Below are positions 37,323 to 49,726 of a DNA stretch of 64,000 nucleotides, piece after piece. Origin of the DNA: Letharia columbiana (Eukaryota > Ascomycota > Lecanoromycetes > Lecanorales > Parmeliaceae). Position 1 is the first letter of the stretch, and the number at the start of each line of letters is the position of its first letter. The notes beneath the pieces were generated by a model. That model was given only the letters and a program-made list of their open reading frames with translations. It did no database searches and had not been told where the DNA came from. Position numbers and translations under genes: made by a program. Where the stretch lies: assembly GCF_014066305.1 (NCBI RefSeq), contig NW_023501047.1, positions 744,001 through 808,000 on the forward strand, given 5' to 3'.

Positions 37323-39475
37323 ATTATTTCTCTCTACTCTTCTATCTCTCTTATATCTCGCTATTATTATTTCTTTATATTTATTTATCTTAATAGACTT
37401 AATAAAAGTTTAAATATCTATAAATTAATTTAATAAAAAGTATTTAATTTTAAGATTTAATTTTAAGATTTAATTTAACTCTTAAAGAGTAAAAATACTT
37501 TAGTATATAATTTTTTCTAAGATTATAAGATTATATTTTTATTCTTTTATCCTTTTAAAAAGTCTATATTACGCTTTAAAATTTAAAAGAAAAATTAAAA
37601 GATTTTAATAGAAATTAAAAAGTTATTTTAAATTTAAATACTATATATCTATATCTTAGTTTTTAACTATCTATTACGAGCGTATTTTTAATATATTATT
37701 TAGCTTTATAACTAGTAAGTCTTAATAAAGATATTCTCTATTATATTATATCTTCTTCTTATCTATATAATTCGATAGTCTTATTCTTCTATTCTATTTT
37801 ATCTATATAATATATTTCTATACTAATTCTAATATTATAATAAGATTTCTTTATATTCTCTAATTCGACGAAGAGAATTAACGAGTTTTTTACTTTTTAT
37901 TTAAAGTAAGTAATCGAGTCTAATAAAGAAAACGCTAGATATTTCTATTATATAAAAGTTATATATATTATTCGAAAGAATCTATATTAAATAGTCTATA
38001 TTAAATAACTTATATTATTAACGATAGTTTAATTTATTAAAAAACGAGTTCTCTATATTAAATATAAGAAATTCTTCTTTACTTCGTTTTTTATAAGAAA
38101 TCTATAATTAAATAATAAATTATCGACGAATTTTCTACTATTTAAAAGAATACTATTTAGAATATTTATAGTCTTTATAACGATTTAATCGATTAAAAAA
38201 CGAGTATTATAGATTCTCGCGAAGAAATATTATTATTTCGCTATTTTACTTAATAAAGATATTATTCGATATTTATAATAATATTAACGAAGAAGTTTAA
38301 TTAAAATCGCTATTTTTACGTCTATCTTCTCCGCTTCGATTTTATCTATATTTAATATATTATTTTTTTTTAAATTCATCTATATCGATATTAAGATATC
38401 TTTCTTTATATTATTATTTATCTATATATCGCTACTAGCTCTATCTTATATACGACGATTTATATAAAAGATACTTATCTCTAATTTATTATTACTTCGT
38501 ATATTATATATATAATACTCTCTATCTATTAAGAATCTTTATTAACGATTTTATATTAACTAAGAGAGAATATAGATCTAAAACTCGATTAATATTTTTA
38601 CTTCTTTATCTCTATTTTATCTTTATCTCTATTATAAGATTTTAAAATATTTAAAGTAAATAGATATTCTATACTTAGTATAGACTATCTTAACGCTAAG
38701 ACTACTTTAATACTAATTTTCTTAATTTTTTAACTTATTTATCTCTTATCTATCTATTATAATTATAACGATATCTAACTTATATATCGTTATTTAAAAA
38801 CGTATTTAATAGACCTTAGTCTCTATTATCTTTAAAATAAAGTTTAAAGTTACTTAATTAATTATTTAATTTAACGTAACTTATAATTAGCTTCTATATC
38901 GCTATAATAAGATCTCTCTTAAAGATAGTTACTCTTACGCGTCTATAGATTCTAAAAAATAAATTCTTTATTAATATATATAACGACTCGATAGATCGAG
39001 AATATCTTATTATCGTTCGATATTTATAAAAGTTATATTTTTTTTTAAATCTACTCGTTAAGCGAGAATTAGATATTATTTAACGAGCTATAATAGCTCG
39101 AGTAACTCGAAAAATAAAATTAATATAATAATTTAAAAGAGAGATATTATTATTCTTATTAGGCTCGATCTTAGATTATTACACGTAAGGAAATAAAAAT
39201 TAAAAGAACTTTAAGAACTTTAAAGTAAGTAAATATTAAAGAGTCTCGGGTATATAATATATTTAGAAATAAGAATATTAAGTAATTTAAGACTACTATA
39301 TAAAGAATTAGAAAGTTAATTAAGATTAAAGTAATTAAAAAGATTAAAATAGATTATAGTAGTTTTAAATAAATATATATATGAGTAAATAGATAGAATA
39401 ATTTAAAAAATTAGTATTAAGGCGGTCTTAGCGTTAGAATAGCTTATATTAAGTATAGCGTATTCTTATACGATT
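37323..39475. other. 2.1 kb RIP-mutated DNA, unassigned
   Basis: CA/TG-depleted. The part at 37,665-37,860 is similar in inverse orientation to 24,500-24,660. Many CG words remain. Stops in all frames; no domain is recognised. Its length suits a decayed transposase gene, which is an inference. Confidence 0.4.
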
Positions 39476-39650
39476 AACGTATATCTATTTTTTTAATAAT
39501 TACGAATATTAATTTATTTATTCGCGATAAGTTAGTCGATCTAATTAAAAAGCGTAGTAACTCTAAATTTATAATTAATTATATATATAAATTTAAGATT
39601 TTTAAGCTTAGCTCTATCTTATTCTTTTATATATACTAATAATAAGCTTA
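39476..39650 (+). repeat. Family R 3' fragment
   Basis: It starts near atatctatttttttaataat and ends cttattcttttatatacta. Only the last ~175 bases of the family are present. Confidence 0.6.
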
Positions 39651-40414
39651 ATATTTATTATTTAGAAATCTATTATTTATAATAATAAGCTTAATAAGAT
39701 ATTTACTTAATAAACTTATTTACTTAATAAAGTAAATATCTTATTAAGATTATATCTTCTTATACTTTTATAATAATTATTTCTAAAAAATATTTAAAAA
39801 ATAATAAACGCTAATAATCTATAGTAATTTTTAAAGTAATTTTAAATTATAAGAAGTATTAATAATAATTATATTTATAATATTAAATACTATTTTAACT
39901 AGTATTAATAAATTAGTTAAAAAAGACTAGTCTCGAGAATATTTATACTTAATAATTAAATACTACTATTTAAATTTAAATACTTACTTCTATAGAATCT
40001 TTATAAAACTCTTATAGAGTCTTTATAGAGTTCTTATAAGAGTCGCTATCAATTACTAGTATAATTAGATCTTTTTATTTTTAAAATATAATTAAATTTA
40101 AAGATAATTAAATAGATATAAAGTTTATATTAGATAAAAAACTTAAAAGCTCTTTATATTCTTTATTAATTAAGTATTCGATTATTAATTCGATAACTCG
40201 ATATTATAGTAATTAATAATAGTAATATAAATATTAAGAAATAATTCTAAGTAAAATTAAATATATAAATAATATATATATAGTATAATAATTCTATAAA
40301 TATAGATCTATAGTAAAAGAAGTCTCTATAGTATTAAGATTTTAGATTTAATCGAGACGTTTAATAAAGAAATTCGTAATAATAAAGATATTTCGCTTTA
40401 ATCTATTTAATTAA
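39651..40414. other. AT-rich spacer
   Basis: RIP-type DNA with short direct repeats (for example cttatagagtctttatagag near 40,010). No gene is seen. Confidence 0.35.
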
Positions 40415-42010
40415 TTAGTATATATAAAAGAATAAGATAGAGCTAAGCTAGAAAATCTTAAATTTATATATATAGTTAATTATAAATTCGATAGATCTAC
40501 GCTTTTTAATTAGACATCGCGGGTAAATAAATTAACGTTCGTAATTATTAAAATCTCTTTTTCTATCTTTAATTCTTTTATAACTTTACTATTTTCTATT
40601 AAAATTTTTAAATCTTTTTTTCAAATTATAGATCGCAATTTACGCTTTCTATATATAAAACTATTTTCAAATTTAATCTTCTAATTCTTCAAAGATAAGA
40701 AATTCAAATATCGCTTATTAAAAATCGCTTATTAAAGATTAAAAGGAATGATTATGAATTTAATTTATAGGCCTTTACTCGTATAATTATATTTTAATTA
40801 AAAAATAAGAGTTATTATTTATATACGATATATCTTATTTCTTTTATAATAATATTATTTCTATTTTTATTATAAATTTAATTTATAGGCCTTTACTCGT
40901 ATAATTATATTTTAATTAAAAAATAAGAGTTATTTTTTATATACGATATATCTTATTTCTTTTATAATAATACGAGTAAAGGCCTATAAATTAAATTTAT
41001 AATTATTTTTTTAATTAGAACTATCGAGTAAGTAGATAAGCGATCTTTAATAAGCGAACTTTAATAAGCGATATTTGAATTTCTTATACTTTAATAATTA
41101 TAGCACTAAATTTAACAATTCTTTTTTTTTCTAAAAGCCTATATTTCAAATAATGTATATCTGATTAGGGCTATTCGACTGTCGAGCGAACTTTAATAAG
41201 CGATATTTGAATTCCTTACGCTTTAATAATTATAAGACTAAATTTCGAAATTCTTAAAAATTCGAAAAGCACAAATAGCGTTTCAAAATTTTTAAAAAAA
41301 AATTTAAAATTTTAATAGAAAACAAAAAAGTTATTCTATATGTTAATAATATACATCTATTTTTTTAATAAGGGAGGCGCGGGAGGGCGAGATTTTAATA
41401 GTTGCGAACGCTAATTTATTTACCCGCGATAAGTTAGCCGGTCTAGCTAAAAGGCGTAATAACCCCGAATTAATAATTGACTGCATATACAAATTCAAGG
41501 TTTTCTAGTTCAGCCTTACCTTATTCTTTCATACGAGTAAAGGCCTATGAATTAAATTCATAACCGTTTTTTTTGATCAGGGCTGTCGAGTAAATTTGGT
41601 GAGCGGTCTTTGGTGAGCGGTCTTTGGTGAGCGGTCTTTGGTGAGCGGTCTTTGGTGAGCGGTCTTTGGTGAGCGGTCTTTGGTGAGCGATCTTTGGTGA
41701 GCGATATTTGAATGCCTTGCCTTTTAATAATTATAAGATTAAATTTCGAAATTCTTAAAGCATTCAAAAGCGCAATCTACGCTCTATAATTTAAAAAAAT
41801 AATCTCAAAATTTTAATAGAAAATAGTAAAGTTTTTAAAGGGTTAAAAGTAGAATAAGAGATTTTGATAGTTACGGACGCTAATTTATTTACCCGCGATA
41901 ACTTAGCCGATCTAATTAAAGAGCGTAGTAATTCTAAATTTATAATTAGCTATATATATAAATTCAAGATTTTCTAATTTAGCTCTATCTTATTCTATTA
42001 TATATACTAA
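40415..42010. repeat. Cluster of three family R copies with outward-facing ends
   Basis: A minus copy (40,415-40,781) starts ttagtatatataaaagaata. Two plus copies follow (40,971-41,531 and 41,533-42,010), the last ending tattctattatatatactaa. Between them a ~120 bp block containing aaaataagagttatt and atacgatatatcttattt is duplicated (about 40,785-40,850 and 40,905-40,970). The cluster thus has terminal inverted repeats. The copies at 41,340-41,710 are among the least mutated in the window. Confidence 0.6.
41598..41709 (+). repeat. 14 bp tandem repeat, 8 units (ggtgagcggtcttt)
   Basis: Eight head-to-tail 14-base units at positions 41,598 + 14n. The first six are identical and the last two read gcgatcttt and gcgatattt. 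Other family R copies hold two or three units of the same motif at the same place. A minus-strand open frame here encodes only a Pro/Lys/Thr repeat and is not a gene. Confidence 0.85.
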
Positions 42011-42960
42011 TATATTAATTATTTTTATTTCTAGATTTAATATTCTATAAATAGAATTAATATTATTTAAAGTATTTAATTAATTAATTAATTAATATAA
42101 TAAAACTTTTAGTTAATTAAATACTTAATCTCTAATATTCTAATTTAATAATTAAAGATAATAGTAATAAGATTTTTGGAAAAGATATAACTATTATATA
42201 ATAAGTATAACTTATAATTTAAAGATTTATAAAGCTTAAAAAGTATTATCGAGTTATTCTAAAATAAATAAAATAAATATTTAATATTATAATAATATTA
42301 CTAGACGATATAATATTATAATAAAGCTTCTCTTTATTCTTTAAATACTTAATTAATAAATTAACTAATTTATAAATAATATATTAAATAAATACTCTAT
42401 AATTTAAATTTATAATCTATTAAAAGTAATAGATAAAATATTTAATTAATTAGATTTAACTATAGAGAGTATTACGAATATATATATTATTAAATCTCGA
42501 TAGATTTTTCTCGTCTTAATAAATCTTTTAACTTAATTAAATAATATATTTTAATAGAGATATTAAAATTATATTTAAAAGTAAGAATATAAGCTAAATA
42601 GTTATTTACGTAAAAAACGTAAAAAACTATAATATATAACTCTCTTAATTTATCTATTAATATAGATAATTCTAGATATATAGAATTATTAAGTTTCTAA
42701 GAAGAGTCTCTTCGATAGAAGTTCTCGAAGAGCCTTCGAAGAGAGTTAGATTTAGAGAATCTTCGTCTAGAATTACTTAAATACTTTAAATTACTTTAAT
42801 TATTTAAGAACTCTCTAAGAGCTCTCTAATTATTACTATCGAATGATTATCGAAGTAGACTCGAAATCTTTATTTATAGTATTTCGAATTTACTTCGATA
42901 GCTTATTCGATAGTATCTCTCGAAGAGCTTTTAGAGAGTTCTCGAAGAATTAGAGCTTTC
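42011..42960. other. AT-rich DNA with clustered tctcgaagag repeats
   Basis: RIP-type DNA. From 42,690 to 42,960 there are many direct and inverted copies of short words such as ttctcgaagagccttcgaag that can pair with each other. Balanced composition resumes at about 42,960. Confidence 0.4.
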
Positions 42961-43258
42961 CACCACAGTACTCCACTCCCGGAGCTCCGAAAGCAGTTTA
43001 GATAGTAATGAATTAGGGTTACATTGACTGAGACGGTCATCCATGACCGCAGTCCGCAAACCACCCAAGTAACACTGATCTTGCTACCATGTCCGCAAGA
43101 CTCTATGATTGCGAAGATCCTCACGCGTTGTTGTTTCAGGCTTTCAATTTGTAGCTCCCGAAATCACCAATTTGAAGCTTGAGGTCTTCCCCAGGGTCCA
43201 CGTACTTCTATGCCGGGCTCGATAGGATGCTCCAAACCACGCTGACCCGATCCTTGTA
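42961..43258. promoter_or_regulatory. RasGEF gene upstream region
   Basis: About 300 bases of balanced composition between the AT block and the ATG at 43,259. It should hold the promoter. No site is recognised. Confidence 0.4.
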
Positions 43259-46200
43259 ATGGAGGGGCGAAAATCGTCAAAAAAGACCAGGTCCTACGGA
43301 GGAGCTCCTAGAAGCTTGCTAACATCTCAGAACCCACCAAGTCCAAGCTCACTGGCGCGTCCATTGTACAGAGAGCGCGTAAAATCTGCACCCTTGGGAG
43401 TACCTCAAAGTGAAGAGCAACAGCGGCAAAGGACTTCCCAACAGACGTCCGCAGGCAAGACCAGGAGGGAAAGTCAGACTTCGGAACCTGGCTCAAGGCT
43501 TTGGGGGCCGCTTTCAGCTCCAATCTCGAACGAATCTGCAGGGCATGTACAGCGCCACGGCAGCAATGGCCGCGTAAAGATGTCCTAAACTTGATAAAAG
43601 ATGAGCGAGTTTGCTGACCCTTGTGCGAAGGCTGGGGGTGTTCATGAAGTTACCCTTGCGGTACTGGGTGCTCCAGCCGTCGGAAAGTCGACTTTTGTGC
43701 GTTCTTCGTTAGATCTCAAAAAGGCGTCCACATCACCCGTTTCCAGCAAAAAGGTATCTCTGGAGGGTAAAATATCAGTTGTTAGACTGCTTGAGTTGGG
43801 CTTCGGAGATGTGGAAATCACGGCGAATCAGAATGTACTCTGGCCTACGAAAGTTGGAGACCATAACACGCCGATCATTGATGGAGTGTTGGCTCTGTAC
43901 AATGTCATGGACCAGGGTAGTATATTTCACATCCCAGCATTACTAAGTGAGTCTTTCGGGCGTCGGCAGTCCTTCCTTCCAAGTGACACAGTGAAGAGAT
44001 GGGAATCAGCTCCAGGTGCTCCAGGGATGATGGGTCAGAAATAAGCAGTAGCTTACATTACACGCCGTCTCTAGAAGCGTTGTCCAAAGACGGTATTCCC
44101 ACGGTACTCGTATCTGCCAAGTCTGATAGTCCACGCGGATCCTGGGAGGTGGATCATGACATGGTACAGGAGCTTTGCAGTCCTGGCACGGGGATCGAGT
44201 CTTTTCCGGTCTCCTTATCTGCACCTGAGACACACAAAAGATGCATCTCTATCATTTTGCGTAATATCATGTTGAAAAGGCGCGGTGAGTTTCTTCCTTC
44301 ACTTGCTTAGACCATCTTTATAGGTCTGCTTCGAATCACCGTGACATGTGATGATACCGTATGGCATGACTAATTAGGTCAAAAGAATCCCACACATTAA
44401 AGTGCCCTACACGATCTCGGGCTTTAACAACCACACATACTACAATTATTAGCGATACACGCCACTCGTTACATCCGGCTCGCGCAAAGAGCAAGCATGG
44501 CCGAGCTGCTTCCGAAGTGTCGAATTCTGTGGCGCGAAATATGGACCCAGTCGCACTATTGTCACCATTACCCAGGACCACCACGACCATCGACTCTCAG
44601 GCCGGATCCTCGAGAAGAGCAACAAGTACTGGCAGAGACTCAGAAGTATTTCCTCGTAGCGACCGGTCACGCGACTCACGAAAGTCCTCAGACGACAGCG
44701 GTGATGAACTTGTGTCGCCTATTAGGGGCATGGAAGATCTAGATCCAGGAGATCTTCCTCCAAATCATTTCGATGTACCAATCAAGGGTCAGGCTTCGGA
44801 TACATCAAACATTATTTCGGATCCCCTCCAAGGTAGCCGCGGCGGCCAAGGAAGCAGCGTAGCAGCTAAAGATCTCCTCAGCGCTCAGAACAGCAAATAT
44901 GCAGAGACGGAAGATGACGACGCCAAGGATCTAGGGGTCACTTTCGAAGATTTAGTGGATAGGCTTTTGGCACAGCCTATGTCGAAATCAGATTCGAAAT
45001 TTGCAGCCATCTTCTTGTGTTTATATCGGAAGTTCGCTCCGCCTTCTTCATTGATCAAGGCCATTGTCCATCGCTTCGAGGGTTTGAATGACCGGGACCT
45101 TCCCCATCTAAACCGAAAGACTTCGCAGCTGAGGTATCTCAACATTCTTAGGGATTGGGCCTCGGATTACCCCGGTGACTTTGCTCACCCTCTGACCCGT
45201 CGGCTGGTTACAATTTTTGTGCAGGGTTTGGCGGCGTTTCCAGAGTACGCCATCCCTAGCAAAGAGATAAGCCCACATTTGGATGTGGTTGCAGATGATG
45301 ATGACACCCAATGGGCATGCTCTGACAAAAGTAGAAGTCGTGCAAACACGACGGAAAGCTTTCTGACCATGTCTTCTGTTCAAAGCGCGGCCTCGACGCT
45401 CAACGCAGATTCTCCCACGCTTACAGCAGACTCGTCTACGGAAGACGTCGTCGAACACATAGGACCAGAGAAAGCTCAGCCTGCTAGGATCTCAGGGCCA
45501 CCATCATTCGTGCCTAGCAATAGTAGATCAGAAAGCCAATCTAACGGCTCGTTCCAGACACTCCTCAACACACTGGAAAATGCCCAGCGCCAAGCACAGC
45601 TCCTGACTCCAATACCTCGGAATTCGCTCACAAAGGTCCAGTGGCATCAATTCATGGAAATTCCGGAAGAGAAAATTGCCCGAGAACTCACACGTATTGA
45701 CTGGGTCATGTATTGTTCTATCAGACCACGCGATCTTATAAGACACGTGAGTCTTGCGATTGACCAAAAGGAGAAGTGCAAGAGCCTCGAGCACTTCAAT
45801 AGAATGATACACCAATTCAATCACGTCGCCTTCTGGGTCGCCAATGTCATACTTCTTCGCGACAAGCCGAAGCACAGAGCAAGAGCCCTGGAGAAGTTTA
45901 TGAGTATAGCATGGAAATTGCGTTACCTGAATAATTACAATTCTCTTGGAGCAGTGATCTCTGGGATAAATAGCATAGCGGTGCATCGGTTAGCGCAGAC
46001 CAGAGAGCTTATCCCAGCACCGGCGCAGAAACAGTTTATGCGCCTCGAAATACTCATGGGATCCCAAAAGAGTCACTCTGCATATCGCTTAGCTTGGACC
46101 AATACTCCAACTCAGCGCATCCCATTTCTCCCGCTTCATCTACGAGATCTTGTTCTTGCTGAGCAAGGCAACCGAACATACGTCGTCGGTGCAGAAGGCG

Positions 46201-46581
46201 AGCGCATCAATTGGAAAAAGTTTGAGATCATGGGGGAGGTGATCATAGGCATTCAGAAAAGTCAAGAGGTCCCATATCCAACGATCAACAAGAATGAAGA
46301 GGTGCAGCGGTTAGTCCTCGATGGACGGTTTTGCGAGGATGAAGATGTAAGCCTGATATTTTCTGCTCCTCTTCTGCTAAGCCAATGCTTATGTCCTGAG
46401 CGTTGAGTTGCCCAACTTTGCAAGACTTGTTATTTCATTGAACAACTTGCAGATGCCTGCATCCTTTGGAATCTGAGGCTGACCTGGAAGCTTCAAGGAG
46501 CTTTATGAGCGCAGCATACAACTAGAGGGGCAAGGTCTCGGAGAAAGCACCAAGAAAAAATTCAATTGGTTCCAACGGTGA
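43259..46581 (+). CDS. Ras guanine-nucleotide exchange factor with N-terminal P-loop (Ras-like) domain
   Basis: Five exons: 43259-43573, 43631-43946, 44075-44284, 44506-46346, 46498-46581; ~921 residues. The C-terminal half is a RasGEF: a RasGEF_N module (about residues 420-500, GVTFEDLVDRLLAQPMSKSD) and a Cdc25-like catalytic domain (about 670-895) with DWVMYCSIRPRDLIRHVSLA, FNHVAFWVANVILLRD, RALEKFMSIAWKLRYLNNYN, LGAVISGINSIAVHRL. It ends FNWFQR. Residues 106-280 resemble a small GTPase: P-loop GAPAVGKS (118-125) and a VLVSAKSDS segment in the place of the specificity loop. The first ~105 residues are basic and Ser-rich. It should load Ras-type GTPases with GTP. The junction between exons 3 and 4 is the weakest: a GAG acceptor (44,505) keeps frame, whereas the better TTATTAG at 44,459 does not. 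The adjacent upstream frame (RAKSKHGRAASE) looks coding, so exon 4 may begin earlier. Confidence 0.88.
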
Positions 46582-47098
46582 AAGTCGCACGAACTATGAT
46601 TTGTCAAGCTATTTGCTGTGAGCAGCACTTGATCCTGACCGCGACGAGCAGGATGTGAGTCAGGTCATGGGACGATGACGAATGGGAGTAGCACTGGCAA
46701 GAGCGCGAATTATCATGTGTACATGAAGTGTCTGCTTTTACAGAAATTTAGCGAGGCGTCCGCGGCGTGAGATGCCTTGTTCAATTTCGTGGACAAGGGT
46801 TTATCGAATGTCGTGAGTCGATTTAATCATGCAGAACAGATGAAGTCATCATCGAAGCTTGATTGATGAGGCTGATGCCTTCCTTGCCTTGCCAACTGCG
46901 GACTTTTGAGACTGGTAGTACAAGCGTGCACAGGGATCAGCCTCACCGCTATATCCACCGATGCCTTCCCACCCACTAAGTTCTTATGGACGTATGTCCA
47001 GCCTCTACCCCAGGCACGCTGCCTGGAGAATTTGCTATTGTTGGGGTACAAATCTTTTGAGCATTGACATGGTCAACTGCTTTCTACGAGCATTTCTG
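46582..47098. other. Convergent 3' region between RasGEF and HIT1
   Basis: The 517 bases lie between two facing stop codons. Small open frames here lack domains and overlap both strands; none is called. Confidence 0.4.
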
Positions 47099-47761
47099 TC
47101 AAGCTGCAGGCAATCTAGTTGTCGAGCGTTTGGCTTCGAAATGGCTTGTAACAAGCTTGGAGAATTCTCTCAATCCATCTCCATCTTCACCTTTGAGATG
47201 CCTCAGTATTCTTAACCGGTTGATGCCAGACTTGATCCCTTTCTGTCGAGACCACGTTTCCGCTGTTCTACCGTCACGACCCCGTCTCCTGTTTCTTCCT
47301 CGTCCAGCTCCTCGATCACCACGATCATTGCTGAATGATTGGTCGTTCAACTGATCATCCCGAGGTTCGGTTGCGGCTTCGTATATCTCTTTGAGCTGAT
47401 CTTGTAGTTGAGGATACCGAGTGTATAGTATTTGAAGATTGGCAGATGACTCAAGAGAAGACGGTGAACATGTTTCAAATGAAGGCCCACCGCCATGAAC
47501 ATGAGAATTTGGCGCGCCGGTGAATGCTACTGCTGCTGGGGGCTTTGGTGGCAAGCCATTCGGAACCAACTGAGTTGCGACGAGGGATAGTAAACCAGCG
47601 TGAATGATCTGGTGTCTCTTGTAGCACTCAATAGAGCAGCTTTGAGGTTTCAGCCTGTGTGATCGCACAAAAATGATCCCATGTACGTACTATTGTAGTT
47701 GACACGACGGGCATTTATACCTAGCCATGTGGGTGTCACATACTCCACAATTGACCGACAT
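47099..47761 (-). CDS. HIT1: HIT zinc-finger protein Hit1 (ZNHIT3 family), box C/D snoRNP assembly
   Basis: Two exons, 47761-47691 and 47639-47099, giving 203 residues. The 51 nt intron splits Tyr24. The HIT zinc finger fills residues 5-37: Cys5, Cys8, Cys17, Cys20, Cys25, Cys29, His33, His37 (CGVCDTHMARYKCPSCQLQ, then YCSIECYKRHQIIH). The last ligand is His rather than Cys, as I recall for yeast Hit1. The C-terminal half has NLQILYTRYPQLQDQLKEIY and INRLRILRHLKGEDGDGLRE followed by FSKLVTSHF, which fits the Hit1 tail that binds Rsa1/NUFIP. Between them lies an Arg/Gly-rich linker. In yeast the protein stabilises Rsa1 and promotes C/D snoRNP assembly. The gene start is only ~180 bases from an AT block. 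Confidence 0.8.
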
Positions 47762-48180
47762 TGCTCAGGGATATCAGCCAGACAAGCAACAAGCCCTTGA
47801 ATACCAAGCTAGCTGGAGTAGGGATGCGGATTTATCATACGACACGTGACGTTAGGTTAGACCTCCCTTATTATCAGTATACGAGTACGGAGGGTGGCAC
47901 CAAAAGTCCTGCACATGCGCTAAATCTCTTGGCATGCTTGGCATTTTGATAAATCTGACCTTTTTCTTGAATAGCTTTATTTTTCTAGTGATGATGCTTT
48001 ATATAGCTACGTATATACTTATTTACTTACTTCGTAGAGTTATAAGATCGTATATTACCTTTTTTACGACCTTCTCTATACTTATTATCGCTCTTAAGAT
48101 GAATAACCTTCGCAATATATCTCGATATTTACTCTATTTACTTCTAAATCCTCTTTTATATAAGCTCGTAATTTTAGTAA
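47762..48180. other. HIT1 upstream region grading into AT block
   Basis: Balanced composition to about 47,950, then increasingly AT-rich with CA/TG loss. Small plus-strand frames are low-complexity. The HIT1 promoter must lie in the first part. Confidence 0.4.
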
Positions 48181-49726
48181 TATAATTATTATTTCTTAAT
48201 ATCTTTATAAGTTCTTAATATATCTTTTCGAATAATTTAACGCTTTATTTATAGTTAATAAAGCTTAATTATATTAAGATCCGAAGAGTTATCGTATTAG
48301 AGTATTCGAATAATATTTATTAATATATAAATTACTTTCTAATACTTTAATATATAGATTAAGATCTTATTTTCTATAACTATTATATTAAGTCGCTCTT
48401 ATTTATACTCCTAAGCGAATTTTAGAAGTTTTAAAATAAGAATCTATATCTAGTAAGAAGGAGAAGTATAAGAAATATAAGTATATATACTTTTTTCTGG
48501 TAGCGATACTAATTAATTCCCCTCTTCTTCCCCTTAATAATAACTTTTCTAATCTTAATAGTAAACTTCCACTCGGGTTTCTTGCTAGAAAGATTTCGTA
48601 AACCTATTTATTATATATTAATCTTAAGTTCTTAAGCTTCTTTAGTCTTAGCTTTTAGAGTATTATTAATTTTAGCGAGATTCGCGATATATTCTTTCTT
48701 TTTAGCTATAATTTCGACTTTTTAAATATAATACGACTTCTTCTTATTATATGAGAAATAATTCTAGAATATAAACTTTATAGTATTTACGAAACGACGT
48801 TATATAGTAGATTTAATAAGATTTCATTGAATTACCGTTATATACGCACTTTTCTCTATTAAGAATTCAAGATTATACTAATTTTATTACTTTAAATTAT
48901 CTTTTTCTACTTCTTTATAATCTAGTCTTAATATTATAAAGCGAATTAATATTAAGCTTTTATTATAGCTTTCGTAAGAGAGAGTTTTTTAATAATCTTA
49001 TAGAATTGAAAATTATTTCGTTTAAGTATATATAGAATTATTATTAATAAGAGTTCTTATTTAGTAGCTAATATAAATGAGATTTTCTTATAATTATAGT
49101 AATCTCTTCGTATAGCGACTATAATAGCACTCTTAACCTCGGAAATAATAATTAAGAATTGTTTAGATCTCGATATATTACTTATATATAATAGTAGTAA
49201 TTTCTAAGACTTACTAAGATTAAATTTTCTATTATAAATTTATTTCTATAGATGATTAATAATAAAGCGGGAGATCTTGGTAATAGTAGTAATAATTTTA
49301 GCTATAATGCTAGCTTCGGCTAAAGTAAGTATCTAAAATTTGATATCGTTATTATAATTAATAGCTTAAGCTTTATCTATAAATATTTTAATATAGAGAA
49401 TATAGAGAGGATTATTTTTTATAGCTATATTAAGAACTTTATATATAATATAAAGTCTTAAGATTCTCCCTCTTTTCTTATAGATTAGTGCGTTTAGTAT
49501 TAACGTCGTAATTTAATAAATATACTCTTTATATATAGCTATAACGTCGCTATAACGCGTATACACTTCGTATATATATACTTTATATATATATACCTCG
49601 TATATATAGTATTAATATCGCTATTAAGTAAAAAGTAGTAATATTAAGAATATTTAAAATATTCAGAATATTTGCTAAGTATGCTAAGAGATTTAGTATA
49701 TATATAGAACTTTTAATATCACCCTC
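48181..49726. other. 1.5 kb RIP-mutated DNA, unassigned
   Basis: Mostly CA/TG-depleted, with a less altered patch at 48,490-48,600 (cttccactcgggtttcttgc). In the minus strand this patch reads like a short protein stretch (KKPEWKF), which could be a transposase tail, but I cannot identify it. No complete frame. Confidence 0.35.

Noticed and set aside
41558..41767. 69-residue minus-strand frame with Thr-Lys-Asp-Arg-Ser-Pro repeats
   Set aside because: It is the translation of the 14 bp tandem repeat in family R; 14 is not a multiple of 3, so all frames read through it by chance.
47934..48185. 83-residue hydrophobic plus-strand frame
   Set aside because: Lies in the AT-rich transition; Leu/Ile/Tyr-rich sequence is typical of RIP-mutated DNA and no motif is present.
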